A stretch of DNA of 64,000 nt, taken from positions 124,001 to 188,000 of the forward strand of contig CAVQBG010000017.1 of NCBI GenBank assembly GCA_963710625.1, in the 5' to 3' direction. Below are positions 27,715-42,807 of the stretch, in pieces. The notes under the pieces were generated by a model that worked only from the letters and a program-made list of their open reading frames with translations, had not been told where the DNA came from and searched no databases. This DNA comes from Sva-07 sp963710625. Lineage in GTDB: Bacteria; Actinomycetota; Acidimicrobiia; Acidimicrobiales; Ilumatobacteraceae. A program made the position numbers and the translations under genes. Positions within the stretch are counted from its first letter, which is position 1. Every line of letters begins with the position of its first letter.

Positions 27715-29988
27715 ATGAGCACGACAGTCGATCACGACGACACGACCACCGACGGCGCACCCAAGCCGCCCAAGCGGGTCAAGCCACACCAGCTCGCCTT
27801 GGTGCTCGGCATCGGCATGGGCATCTTCATCGCGGTGTCCGGCGTCCTGCCCCAGATCACGGGGTGGGAGAACGACAACGCCATCCACCGCAAGGTGTTC
27901 GTCAACATTCCCGGCCCGCTCCAGATCGCGTTCTACACGATCATCCCGGTAATGGTCATCTGGGGGGCGTTCATGTTCTCCAACCGGATGAAGAACTGGG
28001 AACGCGGCGCGCCGGCACAGCGGCACACGACCTCGAAGAACGTCGGCCGGCGCCTCAAGGGCTTCCGCGCCGGGGCCTACATGCAGACACTGCTCCGCGA
28101 CGCCGGCGCCGGCCTCATGCACTCGATGATCTACTTCGGGTTCCTCGTGCTGCTCGGGGTCACCACGGTGCTCGAGATCGACCACCAGTTGCCCGAGGAA
28201 CTCAAGTTCCTCCACGGCACCACCTACCAGGCGTACATCTTCGTCGGCGACCTCGCCGGCCTCGTCTTCCTCGGCGGCATCGTCTGGGCGATCGTGCGGC
28301 GCTACGTCCAGCGGCCCTACCGAATCCGGATCAAATCGAAGCCCGAACACGCCGCCATCCTCGCCACGTTCTTCGCCGTCGGGGTCACCGGCTTCGGCGC
28401 GGAGATGTTCCGCATCGCCCAGGAGGGCATGCCGAGCTACGAGAAGTGGAGCTTCATCGGGTACCCGCTCGCCACGCTGGTCGACGGGTGGTCGCAGTCG
28501 TCGCTCGACACGTGGCACCAGTGGATGTGGATCGTCCACGTCGCGTCGTTCATCGTGTTCCTCGCGCTGCTGCCGATCACGATGCTGCGCCACATCTTCA
28601 CCTCGCCGCTCAACATGTACCTGTCCGACAAGAAGCGCCCGAAGGGTGCGATGCGGCCGATGCCGAACCTCGAGGAGACCGAACTCGAGAGCTTCGGCGC
28701 CTCGACCGTCGAGGACTTCACGTGGAAGCAACTGCTCGACCTCGATGCCTGCACGATGTGTGGCCGATGCACGAGCGTCTGCCCCGCGCACGCCACCGGC
28801 AAGCCGCTCGACCCTCGCGAGATCGTGCTCAAGTCGGGCGAGGTGATGGCCGCCACCGGCAAGCCCGTGGTCAGCCCGCCGCTCGGCGTCGACCCCGAGA
28901 TCACCGTCAGTGCGGACTCGCTGTTCGAGCGGATCACGCCCGAGGAGATCTGGGCGTGCACCACCTGCAAGGCGTGCGACGAGATCTGCCCGGTGAACAT
29001 CGAGATCACCGACAAGATCTTCGACATGCGGCGCTACCTGTCGTTGATGGAGTCGAACTTCCCGGCCGAGTTGGGCAACGCCTACCGGGCGATGGAGAAC
29101 CAGATGAACCCCTGGGGCATGAACCAGGGCGAGCGCGGCGACTGGGCCGACGGCCTCGACGGTGTCGCGATCGTCGATCCGGGCGAGGCACTGCAGTCGG
29201 AGTATCTGTACTGGGTCGGTTGTGCCGGGTCGTTCGACGACAAGAACAAGAAGGTCACCCAGGCGATGGCGCAGTTGCTGCGCCGTGCGGGCATCGACGT
29301 GTCGATCCTCGGCCCGTCGGAGATGTGCACCGGCGACTCCGCCCGCCGCTCGGGCAACGAGTACCTGTTCCAGATGCTCGCCCAGCCCAACGTCGAGATG
29401 CTCAACGGCATGGGTGTGAAGAAGATCATCACCCAGTGCCCGCACTGCTTCAACACCCTGCTCAACGAGTACCCGCAGATCGGTGGCAACTACGAAGTCG
29501 TCCACCACACCCAGCTGCTGGAGGAACTGATCGAGAACGGTCAGCTCGACGTGAGCCAGGCGACGCTCGAGGAGCGCATCACCTACCACGACTCCTGCTA
29601 CCTCGGCCGCCACAACGACGTGTACCTGGCGCCGCGCAAGGTGGTCGCCTCGATCAAGGGCGTCGACGTGGTCGAGATGCCGCGCAACGGCACCAAGGGC
29701 ATGTGCTGCGGTGCCGGCGGCGCCCGCATGTGGATGGAGGAGAACACCGGCACCAAGGTCAACGACGAGCGCGCCGCCGAGGCGATCTCCACCGGTGCGA
29801 GCCGGGTCGCCACCGCCTGTCCGTTCTGCTACATCATGATGGACGACGGCGTGAAGGGTGCCGGCGTGGAGGAGGACCAGGTGCGCGTGGCCGACATCTC
29901 GATCCACCTCCTCGAAGCGATCCAGGCCGGTGAATCGAAGATGCACCATCCCGACGCTCCGCTCGCATCACCCGTCGCCGGCGACTGA
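27715..29988 (+). CDS. Membrane Fe-S oxidoreductase (cytochrome-b-like, two 4Fe-4S, two CCG domains)
   Basis: A 757-residue redox protein like the actinobacterial HdrD/GlpC-related Fe-S reductases. Six membrane segments (about residues 25-290) resemble NarI-like haem b subunits. Two 4Fe-4S motifs follow: CTMCGRCTSVCP (about 346-357) and CTTCKACDEICP (about 418-429). The C-terminal half has two CCG cysteine-rich domains; the first is marked by CPHCFN and the second by CCGAGGARMW and CPFCYIM. It probably passes electrons between the quinone pool and a soluble partner. The partner is not encoded nearby. The ATG at 27715 has TAGCGT 10 nt upstream. Confidence 0.85.
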   Translation: MSTTVDHDDTTTDGAPKPPKRVKPHQLALVLGIGMGIFIAVSGVLPQITGWENDNAIHRKVFVNIPGPLQIAFYTIIPVMVIWGAFMFSNRMKNWERGAPAQRHTTSKNVGRRLKGFRAGAYMQTLLRDAGAGLMHSMIYFGFLVLLGVTTVLEIDHQLPEELKFLHGTTYQAYIFVGDLAGLVFLGGIVWAIVRRYVQRPYRIRIKSKPEHAAILATFFAVGVTGFGAEMFRIAQEGMPSYEKWSFIGYPLATLVDGWSQSSLDTWHQWMWIVHVASFIVFLALLPITMLRHIFTSPLNMYLSDKKRPKGAMRPMPNLEETELESFGASTVEDFTWKQLLDLDACTMCGRCTSVCPAHATGKPLDPREIVLKSGEVMAATGKPVVSPPLGVDPEITVSADSLFERITPEEIWACTTCKACDEICPVNIEITDKIFDMRRYLSLMESNFPAELGNAYRAMENQMNPWGMNQGERGDWADGLDGVAIVDPGEALQSEYLYWVGCAGSFDDKNKKVTQAMAQLLRRAGIDVSILGPSEMCTGDSARRSGNEYLFQMLAQPNVEMLNGMGVKKIITQCPHCFNTLLNEYPQIGGNYEVVHHTQLLEELIENGQLDVSQATLEERITYHDSCYLGRHNDVYLAPRKVVASIKGVDVVEMPRNGTKGMCCGAGGARMWMEENTGTKVNDERAAEAISTGASRVATACPFCYIMMDDGVKGAGVEEDQVRVADISIHLLEAIQAGESKMHHPDAPLASPVAGD

Positions 29989-30010
29989 CACCCCAACCGC
30001 GCACCCGCAC

Positions 30011-30062
30011 GTTTGCGTGCAGTTCCGGGTGGGAGGGTCCACCCGGAACCCGACACGAACGG
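30011..30062. repeat. Dispersed imperfect palindrome, GTTTGCGT family, copy 1
   Basis: About 52 bp reading GTTTGCGTGCAGTTCCGGGT, then GGGAGGGTCCACCC, then GGAACCCGACACGAACG. The two halves are imperfect inverted repeats. Three further copies or half copies lie at 60524-60681. It fills the gap between the Fe-S oxidoreductase and the DUF222 gene. Confidence 0.7.
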
Positions 30063-30102
30063 CGCATCACCGGCCCAGCCATCTCTGTGAGACCCCTTGG
30101 TC

Positions 30103-31410
30103 ATGATGGGCGGTATGGAGGTCGCAGCGGTGGTCGAGCGGGTCGGGGCGATCGCTACGGTGCGTTCGGACTCGTCGGCGGGTGCGGATCTGATCGAGTC
30201 GGGTCTGGTCGCGGTGCGTGAGGTGCAGGCGTGGTGTGATGCCCAGCACGCTGGTCTGGTCGCCCGGTTGCGTGAGGTCGATTCGTTCCCCGAACAGCGC
30301 ATTGCGAAGGCCTCGAAGACATCGGTGAGTCAGGCGGCGAAGTCCACCGAGCGGTCAGCCACCTTGGGCAAGACCCCGAGGTTGGCGGGGGCGTTGGATG
30401 ATGGTGCGATCACCGCCGATCATGTCGACGCCGTCACCCGAGCGTCGAAGCAGCTCGATCCGGCCAAGCGTGGCGAGTTGATCCAACGAGCTGACGCGTT
30501 GGTTGCCGTTGCCACGGCGGGCACGGTGGATGAGTTCGCTCGCCGGCTCGGCCTGGAGACGAAACGGTTGCAGGAAGGCGACGGCATGGACCGTCTGGAA
30601 CGCCAGCGTCGCAACGCCCGCGCCCGGAGCTGGGTGGACGCCGAGGGCATGTGGAACCTGTCGGCCCGGTTCGATCCGGTCACCGGCGTCAGGATCGCCG
30701 GGCGCATCGACGCGATGGTGCAGGCCCTGTTCGGCCAGGCCGTCCCCGATGGGTGTCCGGGCGATCCGATCGAGAAACAGCGCTACCTCGTGGCCCAATC
30801 AGTCGCCCGCCTCCTGCTCGACGACGCCCTGGCCGGTGCACCCGAGGGCGCGGGCGCCACCGGCGACACCAGCAGCGGTCACGAGGCTCGACATCGCCCT
30901 GCGCCGGTGCGGCCGAAGCCGGGTCGGTCGGAGTTCGTCGTGGTGATCGACGCCGACGCCACCGGGCAGACCGGGCCGGTCGCCGAGTTCGCGATCCCTG
31001 TCGAGGTCCCCGCCCGGGTGCTCGCCGAACTCGCCGACACCGCCGACATCCACACCGTCGTGGTCCGCAACGGTGTCGTGCTGCATGCCCCCGGCGAGTT
31101 GAACCTGGGTCGCACCACCAGGCTCGCCAACCGGGCGCAACGCCGCGCGCTGCGCGGGCTGTACCGCAGCTGTGCGATCCCGGGATGCAGCGTCGCCTAC
31201 GACCGCTGCAAACTCCACCACATCGTCTGGTGGCGCCACGGCGGCCGCACCGACCTGGCCAACCTGGTGCCCGTGTGCGCCGTCCACCACACCCGCATCC
31301 ATCACGACGGATGGGTCATCGAACTCGGCCCCCACCGCCAAGTCACCCTCCACCTCCCCGACGGCACCACCCACACCACCGCACCACCCGGCCGACGAAC
31401 CGCCGCCTGA
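30103..31410 (+). CDS. DUF222 / HNH endonuclease-domain protein
   Basis: A 435-residue protein with an N-terminal DUF222 region (about 10-330) and a C-terminal HNH nuclease motif: CAIPGC, then CKLHHIVWW, then NLVPVCAVHHTRIHH. All Cys and His expected for the zinc-bound HNH fold are present. Such proteins are abundant, multi-copy and poorly understood in actinobacteria, and are often linked to intron-like or toxin-type mobility. The start is uncertain (ATG 30103, 30106 or 30118; no ribosome-binding site). It is followed by the glucan operon with a 60-bp gap. Confidence 0.85.
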   Translation: MMGGMEVAAVVERVGAIATVRSDSSAGADLIESGLVAVREVQAWCDAQHAGLVARLREVDSFPEQRIAKASKTSVSQAAKSTERSATLGKTPRLAGALDDGAITADHVDAVTRASKQLDPAKRGELIQRADALVAVATAGTVDEFARRLGLETKRLQEGDGMDRLERQRRNARARSWVDAEGMWNLSARFDPVTGVRIAGRIDAMVQALFGQAVPDGCPGDPIEKQRYLVAQSVARLLLDDALAGAPEGAGATGDTSSGHEARHRPAPVRPKPGRSEFVVVIDADATGQTGPVAEFAIPVEVPARVLAELADTADIHTVVVRNGVVLHAPGELNLGRTTRLANRAQRRALRGLYRSCAIPGCSVAYDRCKLHHIVWWRHGGRTDLANLVPVCAVHHTRIHHDGWVIELGPHRQVTLHLPDGTTHTTAPPGRRTAA

Positions 31411-31470
31411 CCCGCCAGGGTCGGGCACCGGCGAACAACCCGACGACGCCGCAACACCGGCGGGTTTGAC

Positions 31471-33852
31471 ATGGAGCCGAAGTGGGCCAGACTCACGGTT
31501 GTGCCCCACACCGATGACCGCGCCCACTCGAACCCACGGGTGTGGGTCGGCAATCCGTATCCGCTCGGGGCCTACTACGACGGATCGGGGACGAACTTCT
31601 CGATCTTCTCGAGCGTCGCCGACGGCGTGGAGCTGTGTCTGCTCGGCGACAACGCCGGTGCCCACAGTGGTCCGGGGAACCGCCAACACCACGGCGACAT
31701 CGACGAGGTGCGCATCGCGCTCACCGAGGTCGACGGGCACTGCTGGCACGCCTACCTCCCCGACATCCGGCCGGGCCAGCGTTACGGATTCCGCGTCCAC
31801 GGGCCATGGGAGCCTGCACGTGGGCTCTGGTGCAACCCGTCGAAGCTGCTGCTCGATCCCTACGCCAAGGCGATCGCCGGCGAGGTCGACTGGTCGGAAG
31901 CGTGCTTCGGCTACGACTTCGCCGATCCCGACCGTCCCAACACCGCCGACAGCGCCCCGCACGTCCCCAAGGCGGTCGTCGGCGACCGGTTCTTCGACTG
32001 GGGCAACGACCGACCGCCCGACGTCGAACTCCACGAGACGATCATCTACGAGACCCACGTTCGCGGGCTCACGATGCGGCACCCCGACGTCCCTGCCGCG
32101 TTGCGCGGCACCTACTCGGGACTCGCCCACCCCGCCGTCATCGAGCACCTCAAACGGCTCGGCGTCACGGCGGTCGAACTGATGCCGGTCCACCAGTTCG
32201 TGCACGACCACCATCTCGTCGAACGAGGATTGCGCAACTACTGGGGCTACAACTCGATCGCCTTCCTCGCCCCCCACAACGGCTACACGTCCTCCGCAGC
32301 GCTCGGCCAGGTGCAGGAGTTCAAGACGATGGTCAAGACGCTGCACGCGGCCGGCATCGAGGTGATCCTCGACGTCGTCTACAACCACACCGCCGAAGGC
32401 AACCATCTCGGCCCGATGCTGTCGATGCGCGGGATCGACAACCTCGCCTACTACCGCACGATGGCGGACGACCCCCGCTACTACCTCGACTTCACGGGTA
32501 CCGGCAACAGCCTCAACATGCGCCACCCGCACGTGCTGCAGCTGATCATGGACAGCCTGCGGTACTGGGTGACCGAAATGCACGTCGACGGGTTCCGGTT
32601 CGACCTCGCCTCGACACTCGCCCGCGAGCTGTACGACGTCGATCGCCTCTCGGCGTTCTTCGACCTCGTCCAACAGGATCCGGTGGTGTCGCAGGTCAAG
32701 CTGATCGCCGAGCCGTGGGACATCGGCGAAGGCGGCTACCAGGTGGGCAACTTCCCACCCCAGTGGAGTGAGTGGAACGGTCGCTATCGCGACACGATCC
32801 GCGACTTCTGGCGGGGCGAGCCGTCGACGCTCGCCGAGTTCGGCTACCGCTTCACCGGCAGCTCCGACCTGTACGAGGCCGACACGCGCCGGCCGACCGC
32901 CTCGATCAACTTCGTCACCGCCCACGACGGGTTCCCGTTGCGCGATCTCGTGTCGTACAACGAGAAACACAACGACGCGAACGGCGAGGACGGCAACGAC
33001 GGCGAATCGCACAACCGGTCGTGGAACCACGGCGCCGAGGGTCAGACCGACGACGCCGACATCAACGCCCTCCGCGCCCGCCAGCGACGGAATCTCGTCA
33101 CCACGCTGCTGCTGTCGCAGGGCGTCCCGATGCTCCTCGGTGGTGACGAACTCGGACGCACCCAGGGCGGCAACAACAACGCGTACTGCCAGGACAACGA
33201 GATCTCGTGGTTCGACTGGACCGACATCGACACCGACTTCGCCAAGTGGTGCCAGCGAGTGATCTCGTTCCGGCGTGGCCATCCGGTGTTCCGACGCCGC
33301 CGCTGGTTCCAGGGCAGCAAGATCCGCGGCATCGAGGACCTCGCGTGGCTCCGACCCGACGGCGAGGAGATGACCGACGACGACTGGGACGCCGGATTCG
33401 CTCGATCTGTTGCAGTTTTCATGAACGGCGAGTCGATTCCGACAACCGACGCCTACGGTGAACGAATCGTCGACGACAGCTTTCTCGTGATCTTCAACGC
33501 CAGTGACCAGACGATGGACTGGCGTATCCCCGGCCCGCAATGGAGTCGCCGCTGGACGATCGACCTCGACACCGCCGACCCGAAACGCGGGACCGCGCGC
33601 ACCGTCAACAAACGGCCCGGTGACGACTTGGCGGTGCTCGACCGATCGATGGTCGTGCTGCGTTCGGTCAAGCCACCGAGCCGCCACCCCGTCCACACCC
33701 GCGCCACCTCACCTGCCGCCCGCACCGATCAGGTGCTCGAAGCGGCCGTGCACGACTCGATCGTCGACGAATCGCCAGCCGGCACCTCCGACGAACCTCT
33801 CGCCGGCATCTCCACCGAACCTGCACTCGACACACCCGAAGGGACCTCCTGA
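31471..33852 (+). CDS. glgX: Glycogen debranching enzyme GlgX
   Basis: A 793-residue GH13 isoamylase-type enzyme. The CBM48 N-terminus begins PLGAYYDGSGTNFSIFSS, typical of GlgX. Catalytic strands: DVVYNHTAEG, DGFRFDLAS (Asp nucleophile), LIAEPWD (Glu) and FVTAHDGF (Asp). It hydrolyses alpha-1,6 branches of glycogen or alpha-glucan. A poorly conserved 60-residue tail (TSDEPLAG, ISTEPALD) extends the usual length. It is the first gene of the glucan operon; ATG 31471 has no clear ribosome-binding site, and GTG 31501 is an alternative. Confidence 0.93.
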   Translation: MEPKWARLTVVPHTDDRAHSNPRVWVGNPYPLGAYYDGSGTNFSIFSSVADGVELCLLGDNAGAHSGPGNRQHHGDIDEVRIALTEVDGHCWHAYLPDIRPGQRYGFRVHGPWEPARGLWCNPSKLLLDPYAKAIAGEVDWSEACFGYDFADPDRPNTADSAPHVPKAVVGDRFFDWGNDRPPDVELHETIIYETHVRGLTMRHPDVPAALRGTYSGLAHPAVIEHLKRLGVTAVELMPVHQFVHDHHLVERGLRNYWGYNSIAFLAPHNGYTSSAALGQVQEFKTMVKTLHAAGIEVILDVVYNHTAEGNHLGPMLSMRGIDNLAYYRTMADDPRYYLDFTGTGNSLNMRHPHVLQLIMDSLRYWVTEMHVDGFRFDLASTLARELYDVDRLSAFFDLVQQDPVVSQVKLIAEPWDIGEGGYQVGNFPPQWSEWNGRYRDTIRDFWRGEPSTLAEFGYRFTGSSDLYEADTRRPTASINFVTAHDGFPLRDLVSYNEKHNDANGEDGNDGESHNRSWNHGAEGQTDDADINALRARQRRNLVTTLLLSQGVPMLLGGDELGRTQGGNNNAYCQDNEISWFDWTDIDTDFAKWCQRVISFRRGHPVFRRRRWFQGSKIRGIEDLAWLRPDGEEMTDDDWDAGFARSVAVFMNGESIPTTDAYGERIVDDSFLVIFNASDQTMDWRIPGPQWSRRWTIDLDTADPKRGTARTVNKRPGDDLAVLDRSMVVLRSVKPPSRHPVHTRATSPAARTDQVLEAAVHDSIVDESPAGTSDEPLAGISTEPALDTPEGTS

Positions 33853-33855
33853 CCG

Positions 33856-39127
<5,272 letters not shown>

Positions 39128-39128
<1 letters not shown>

Positions 39129-40891
39129 TGGCGAGCGACGCGCTACGCGCCCGCGCCACCGACTTGGGGGTCCAGACCAGCTACCACGACGTCGACGGCG
39201 GCCTGCACGACGCCGACGAGCGCGTCCTCGATCAGGTGGTCCAGATCCTCGAGGTCGACCGCGCTGCAGCCGCGGCCACCTCGCGAATGGCGCCACCGCT
39301 GCACGTTGTCACCGGCGGGCCGATCGTCGTCTCGGCTCGCGTCGTCGATGCGTCGATCGACGTGGAGGGCCGGCCGGTCGCACTCGTCGTACGTCACGAC
39401 GCCTCCGGCGATCTGTTGGAGTTGCCCGACGACCTCCCGTTCGGTTGTCACCTGGTCCAGTTCGACGCCGACGCCGGTCCCGGTGAGACGGTCGTGGTCG
39501 TCGCCCCGGGCACGATGCAGCGCGACGACCGCTTGGCCGGTCGGGGCAGCCTCTTCGTGCCGACCTACGCGCTCTGGGAACGCGATCGTCCGTTGCCGTC
39601 GTTCCGTCACCTGCACGAACTGGCCCGCTCGTTGAAGGCCTCCGGCGTCGAAGCCGTCTCGACACTGCCGCTGTACGCGACGTTCCTCTCCGACCCGTTC
39701 GACCCCAGCCCGTACTCACCCGTGAGCCGGCTGCACTGGAACGAGCTGTACCTCGACGACGACGATCTCCCGCCGGCACCGGTTCCGCCGCAGACCGACC
39801 TCGTCGACTGGGGGCCGCTCGCCGAGCGACGCAGGCGCCAGCTCATCGAAGCAGCCGCACGGATCACCCCGGCGCTCGAAGCTCGGCTGACGGCGTTCGT
39901 CACCGCCCACCCCGATGTGGGCGCCTACGCGCGCTTCATGGCCTATCGAGAAGCCGGCGGGGACCCCACCGTCGAGCGGTCGCACCTGCTCGCCCAGTAC
40001 CTGGCCGACCAACAGCTCGCCGCCATCGCCACCGATCCCGACGCGGCGGCACTTGCGCTCGATCTCCCGATCGGCTCCAGCCCGGTCGGCTACGAAGTCT
40101 GGGCCGATCCGTCGATGTTCGCTGCCGGCGTCAGTGTCGGTGCACCGCCCGACACGTTCTTCGCCGATGGGCAGAACTGGGGATTCCCACCCCCGCTGCC
40201 GGCGGCGATGCACGTGAGCGGCCATCGCCTGTGGCGCCGGTTGATCGAGCGGGTCGGCCGTCATGCCGACGTGCTGCGGATCGATCACGCCATGGCCATC
40301 GAACGGCTGTGGTGGGTTCCCGACGGACATTCCGCCGATCAGGGCGTGTACGTGCACTACCCGCGCGAGGAGATCCTCGCGGTGATCGCGGCGTCCGCTG
40401 CGGCCGCGGGCGTCACCATCGTCGGTGAGGATCTCGGCACGGTGCCGCACGAGGTCTCCGAGGCGTTCGAGCACTGGGACGTCCTCGGCATGTACGAAGA
40501 ACAGTTCCACCTCGACGACGATCCGCTCCCGCGCATCCCCGCTCGCACGGTGGCCGGGATCCGGACCCACGACATGGAACCGATCGCCGAGCTCGTCGCC
40601 ACCAGCGACACCTCCGGCTACCGCGAACGCTTGGGCGCGGCACACCAGCGCACGATCGAGCCACGCTGGGACGAGATCGTCGACCAGATGCTCGTGCGGC
40701 TCGCTGCGAGCGACGCCTACCTGGTGAGCGCCGATCTCGACGACCTGATCGGAGAGACCCGCCCGCACAATCTGCCCGGTCGCGTGGTCCCCGGTCTCTG
40801 GGCCCGACGTCTCGACCGCCCGACCTCCGAGATCCTCGACGATCCCGACGTCCGCCGCCGACTCTCCATCCTGGGAAGGACCACACCGTGA
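39128..40891 (+). CDS. malQ: 4-alpha-glucanotransferase MalQ
   Basis: A 587-residue GH77 amylomaltase that disproportionates maltodextrins. Signatures: PYSPVSRLHWNELYLD, GYEVWADPSMF, FADGQNWGFPP, VLRIDHAMAIERLWWVP (Asp nucleophile) and IVGEDLGTVP (Glu). The start ATG 39128 shares one base with the treS stop (TGATG). Its own stop overlaps the glgB start (GTGA). The N-terminal 130 residues form an extra beta domain as in bacterial MalQ. Confidence 0.94.
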
Positions 40892-42807
40892 ACAGCGACG
40901 ACCCGACACCACCAATTCGCATCGAACACGAGTCACCGCGCGCCGAAGAACTCGACCGCTACCTCTTCAACGAGGGGACACACCGCTACCTGCACCGGCG
41001 CTTCGGTGCGCAGCCTGCCGACGGTGGCGCGCACTTCGCCGTCTGGGCACCCAACGCCCGGTCGGTCGCCGTGGCCGGATCGTTCGACGGCTGGAACGAC
41101 CACCCGCTCGAGCCGAGCGAGTCCGGTGTGTGGAGTGGATGGGTCGAGGGCCCGGCGATCGGCGATCGCTACGTGTACCGGGTGACGACCCCCTCGGGGT
41201 CGGTGGTCGAGAAGTCCGACCCGGTCGGCGCCGCCACCGAGGAGCCACCGTCGATCGCATCGGTGATCGCCGATCTCTCCTATGACTGGGGCGACGACGA
41301 GTGGATGGCAAGCCGGGCGGAGCGCATCGCCCTCGACGCACCGATCTCGATCTACGAACTCCACCTGGGTTCGTGGGGCCGCCACGTCACCGACGGCCGA
41401 CGTTTCCCCCGCTACGACGAGCTCGCCGACCCGATCGCCGATCACGTGCTCGCGCACGGGTTCACCCACGTCGAGTTGCTCCCGATCATGGAGCACCCCT
41501 TCTACGGATCGTGGGGCTACCAGACCACCGGCTTCTTCGCCCCGAGCGCCCGGTACGGCTCGCCGATGGACCTGATGCGGATGATCGATCGGCTCCATCA
41601 GCGCGGCGTCGGCGTGATCCTCGACTGGGTGCCGTCGCACTTCCCGAACGACAGCCACGGCCTCTACGAGTTCGACGGCACGCACCTGTTCGAACACGCG
41701 GATCCGCGGCAGGGCTATCACCCCGACTGGAACTCGGCGATCTTCAACTACAGCCGCAACGAGGTGCGTTCGTTCCTGGTGTCGAGCGCAATGTGCTGGC
41801 TCGACCGCTACCACGTCGACGGGCTGCGCGTCGATGCCGTGGCGTCGATGCTCTACCTCGACTACTCGCGCAATGAGGGCGAGTGGATCCCGAACGAGTT
41901 CGGCGGTCGCGAGAACCTCGATGCGATCGTGTTCCTGCGCCAACTCAACGAGGCGGTCTACGGCGAGTTCCCCGACGTGGCGACCTTCGCCGAGGAGTCG
42001 ACCTCGTGGCCGATGGTCAGCCGGCCGACCTACATCGGTGGGCTGGGCTTCGGGTACAAGTGGGACATGGGGTGGATGCACGACACCCTGGCGTACTTCG
42101 AGCACGACCCTGTCCACCGGCGTTGGCACCACGGCGAGATCACGTTCCGCTCGGTGTACGCGTCCAGCGAGCACTTCGTGCTGCCGCTCAGCCACGACGA
42201 GGTGGTGCACGGCAAGGGCTCCCTGCTCGCCAAGATGCCCGGCGACGACTGGCAGCAGTTCGCCAACCTGCGGCTGCTGTACGCGATGCAGTGGGCGCAG
42301 CCGGGCAAGAAGCTGCTCTTCATGGGATGCGAGTTGGCGACGCGTCAGGAGTGGAATCACGAGGGCACGCTCGACTGGTCGCTCCACGACGTCGACTGGC
42401 ACCGGGGCGTCCGCGAATGGCTCGCCGACGTCAACCGTCTCTACCAGCGAGAGCCGGCGCTGCACCGGGGCGACAGCGACCCCGCCGGCATCCAGTGGGT
42501 CGAGGGCGCCGATGCCGACCAGAGCGTGTACGCCTGGCTGCGCAAGGACCCGACCGGCGAGAGCCGCGCGGTCCTCGCGGTGTTCAACGCCACGCCGACG
42601 CCGCGCCACAACTACCGACTCGGTGTGCCGAAGGCGGGCCGTTGGTCGGAACTCCTCAACTCCGACGCCAACGCCTACGGCGGCAGCGGGGTGGGCAACT
42701 ACGGCGGCGTCGAGTCGGTGCCGGTCGACTCCCATGGGTTCCACCAGTCGATCGTGCTGACGCTCCCGCCGCTCGGCGCCGTGTTCCTGGCGGTCGATCC
42801 GTCGTGA
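40888..42807 (+). CDS. glgB: 1,4-alpha-glucan branching enzyme GlgB
   Basis: A 639-residue branching enzyme introducing alpha-1,6 links. The CBM48 module (about 45-130) has VAVAGSFDGWND. The barrel shows GVGVILDWVPSHFP, DGLRVDAVASMLYLDYSRNEGEW (split here by length only, nucleophile Asp in RVDAV), VATFAEESTSWP (Glu) and PLSHDEVVHGKGS (Asp). The GTG start overlaps the malQ stop, and its stop overlaps the treZ start as GTGA. In the GlgE pathway it branches the linear glucan. Confidence 0.95.
   Translation: MNSDDPTPPIRIEHESPRAEELDRYLFNEGTHRYLHRRFGAQPADGGAHFAVWAPNARSVAVAGSFDGWNDHPLEPSESGVWSGWVEGPAIGDRYVYRVTTPSGSVVEKSDPVGAATEEPPSIASVIADLSYDWGDDEWMASRAERIALDAPISIYELHLGSWGRHVTDGRRFPRYDELADPIADHVLAHGFTHVELLPIMEHPFYGSWGYQTTGFFAPSARYGSPMDLMRMIDRLHQRGVGVILDWVPSHFPNDSHGLYEFDGTHLFEHADPRQGYHPDWNSAIFNYSRNEVRSFLVSSAMCWLDRYHVDGLRVDAVASMLYLDYSRNEGEWIPNEFGGRENLDAIVFLRQLNEAVYGEFPDVATFAEESTSWPMVSRPTYIGGLGFGYKWDMGWMHDTLAYFEHDPVHRRWHHGEITFRSVYASSEHFVLPLSHDEVVHGKGSLLAKMPGDDWQQFANLRLLYAMQWAQPGKKLLFMGCELATRQEWNHEGTLDWSLHDVDWHRGVREWLADVNRLYQREPALHRGDSDPAGIQWVEGADADQSVYAWLRKDPTGESRAVLAVFNATPTPRHNYRLGVPKAGRWSELLNSDANAYGGSGVGNYGGVESVPVDSHGFHQSIVLTLPPLGAVFLAVDPS

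Noticed and set aside
27346..29949. An 867-residue minus-strand frame opposite the Fe-S oxidoreductase
   Set aside because: Shadow frame; the plus strand carries the cysteine motifs.
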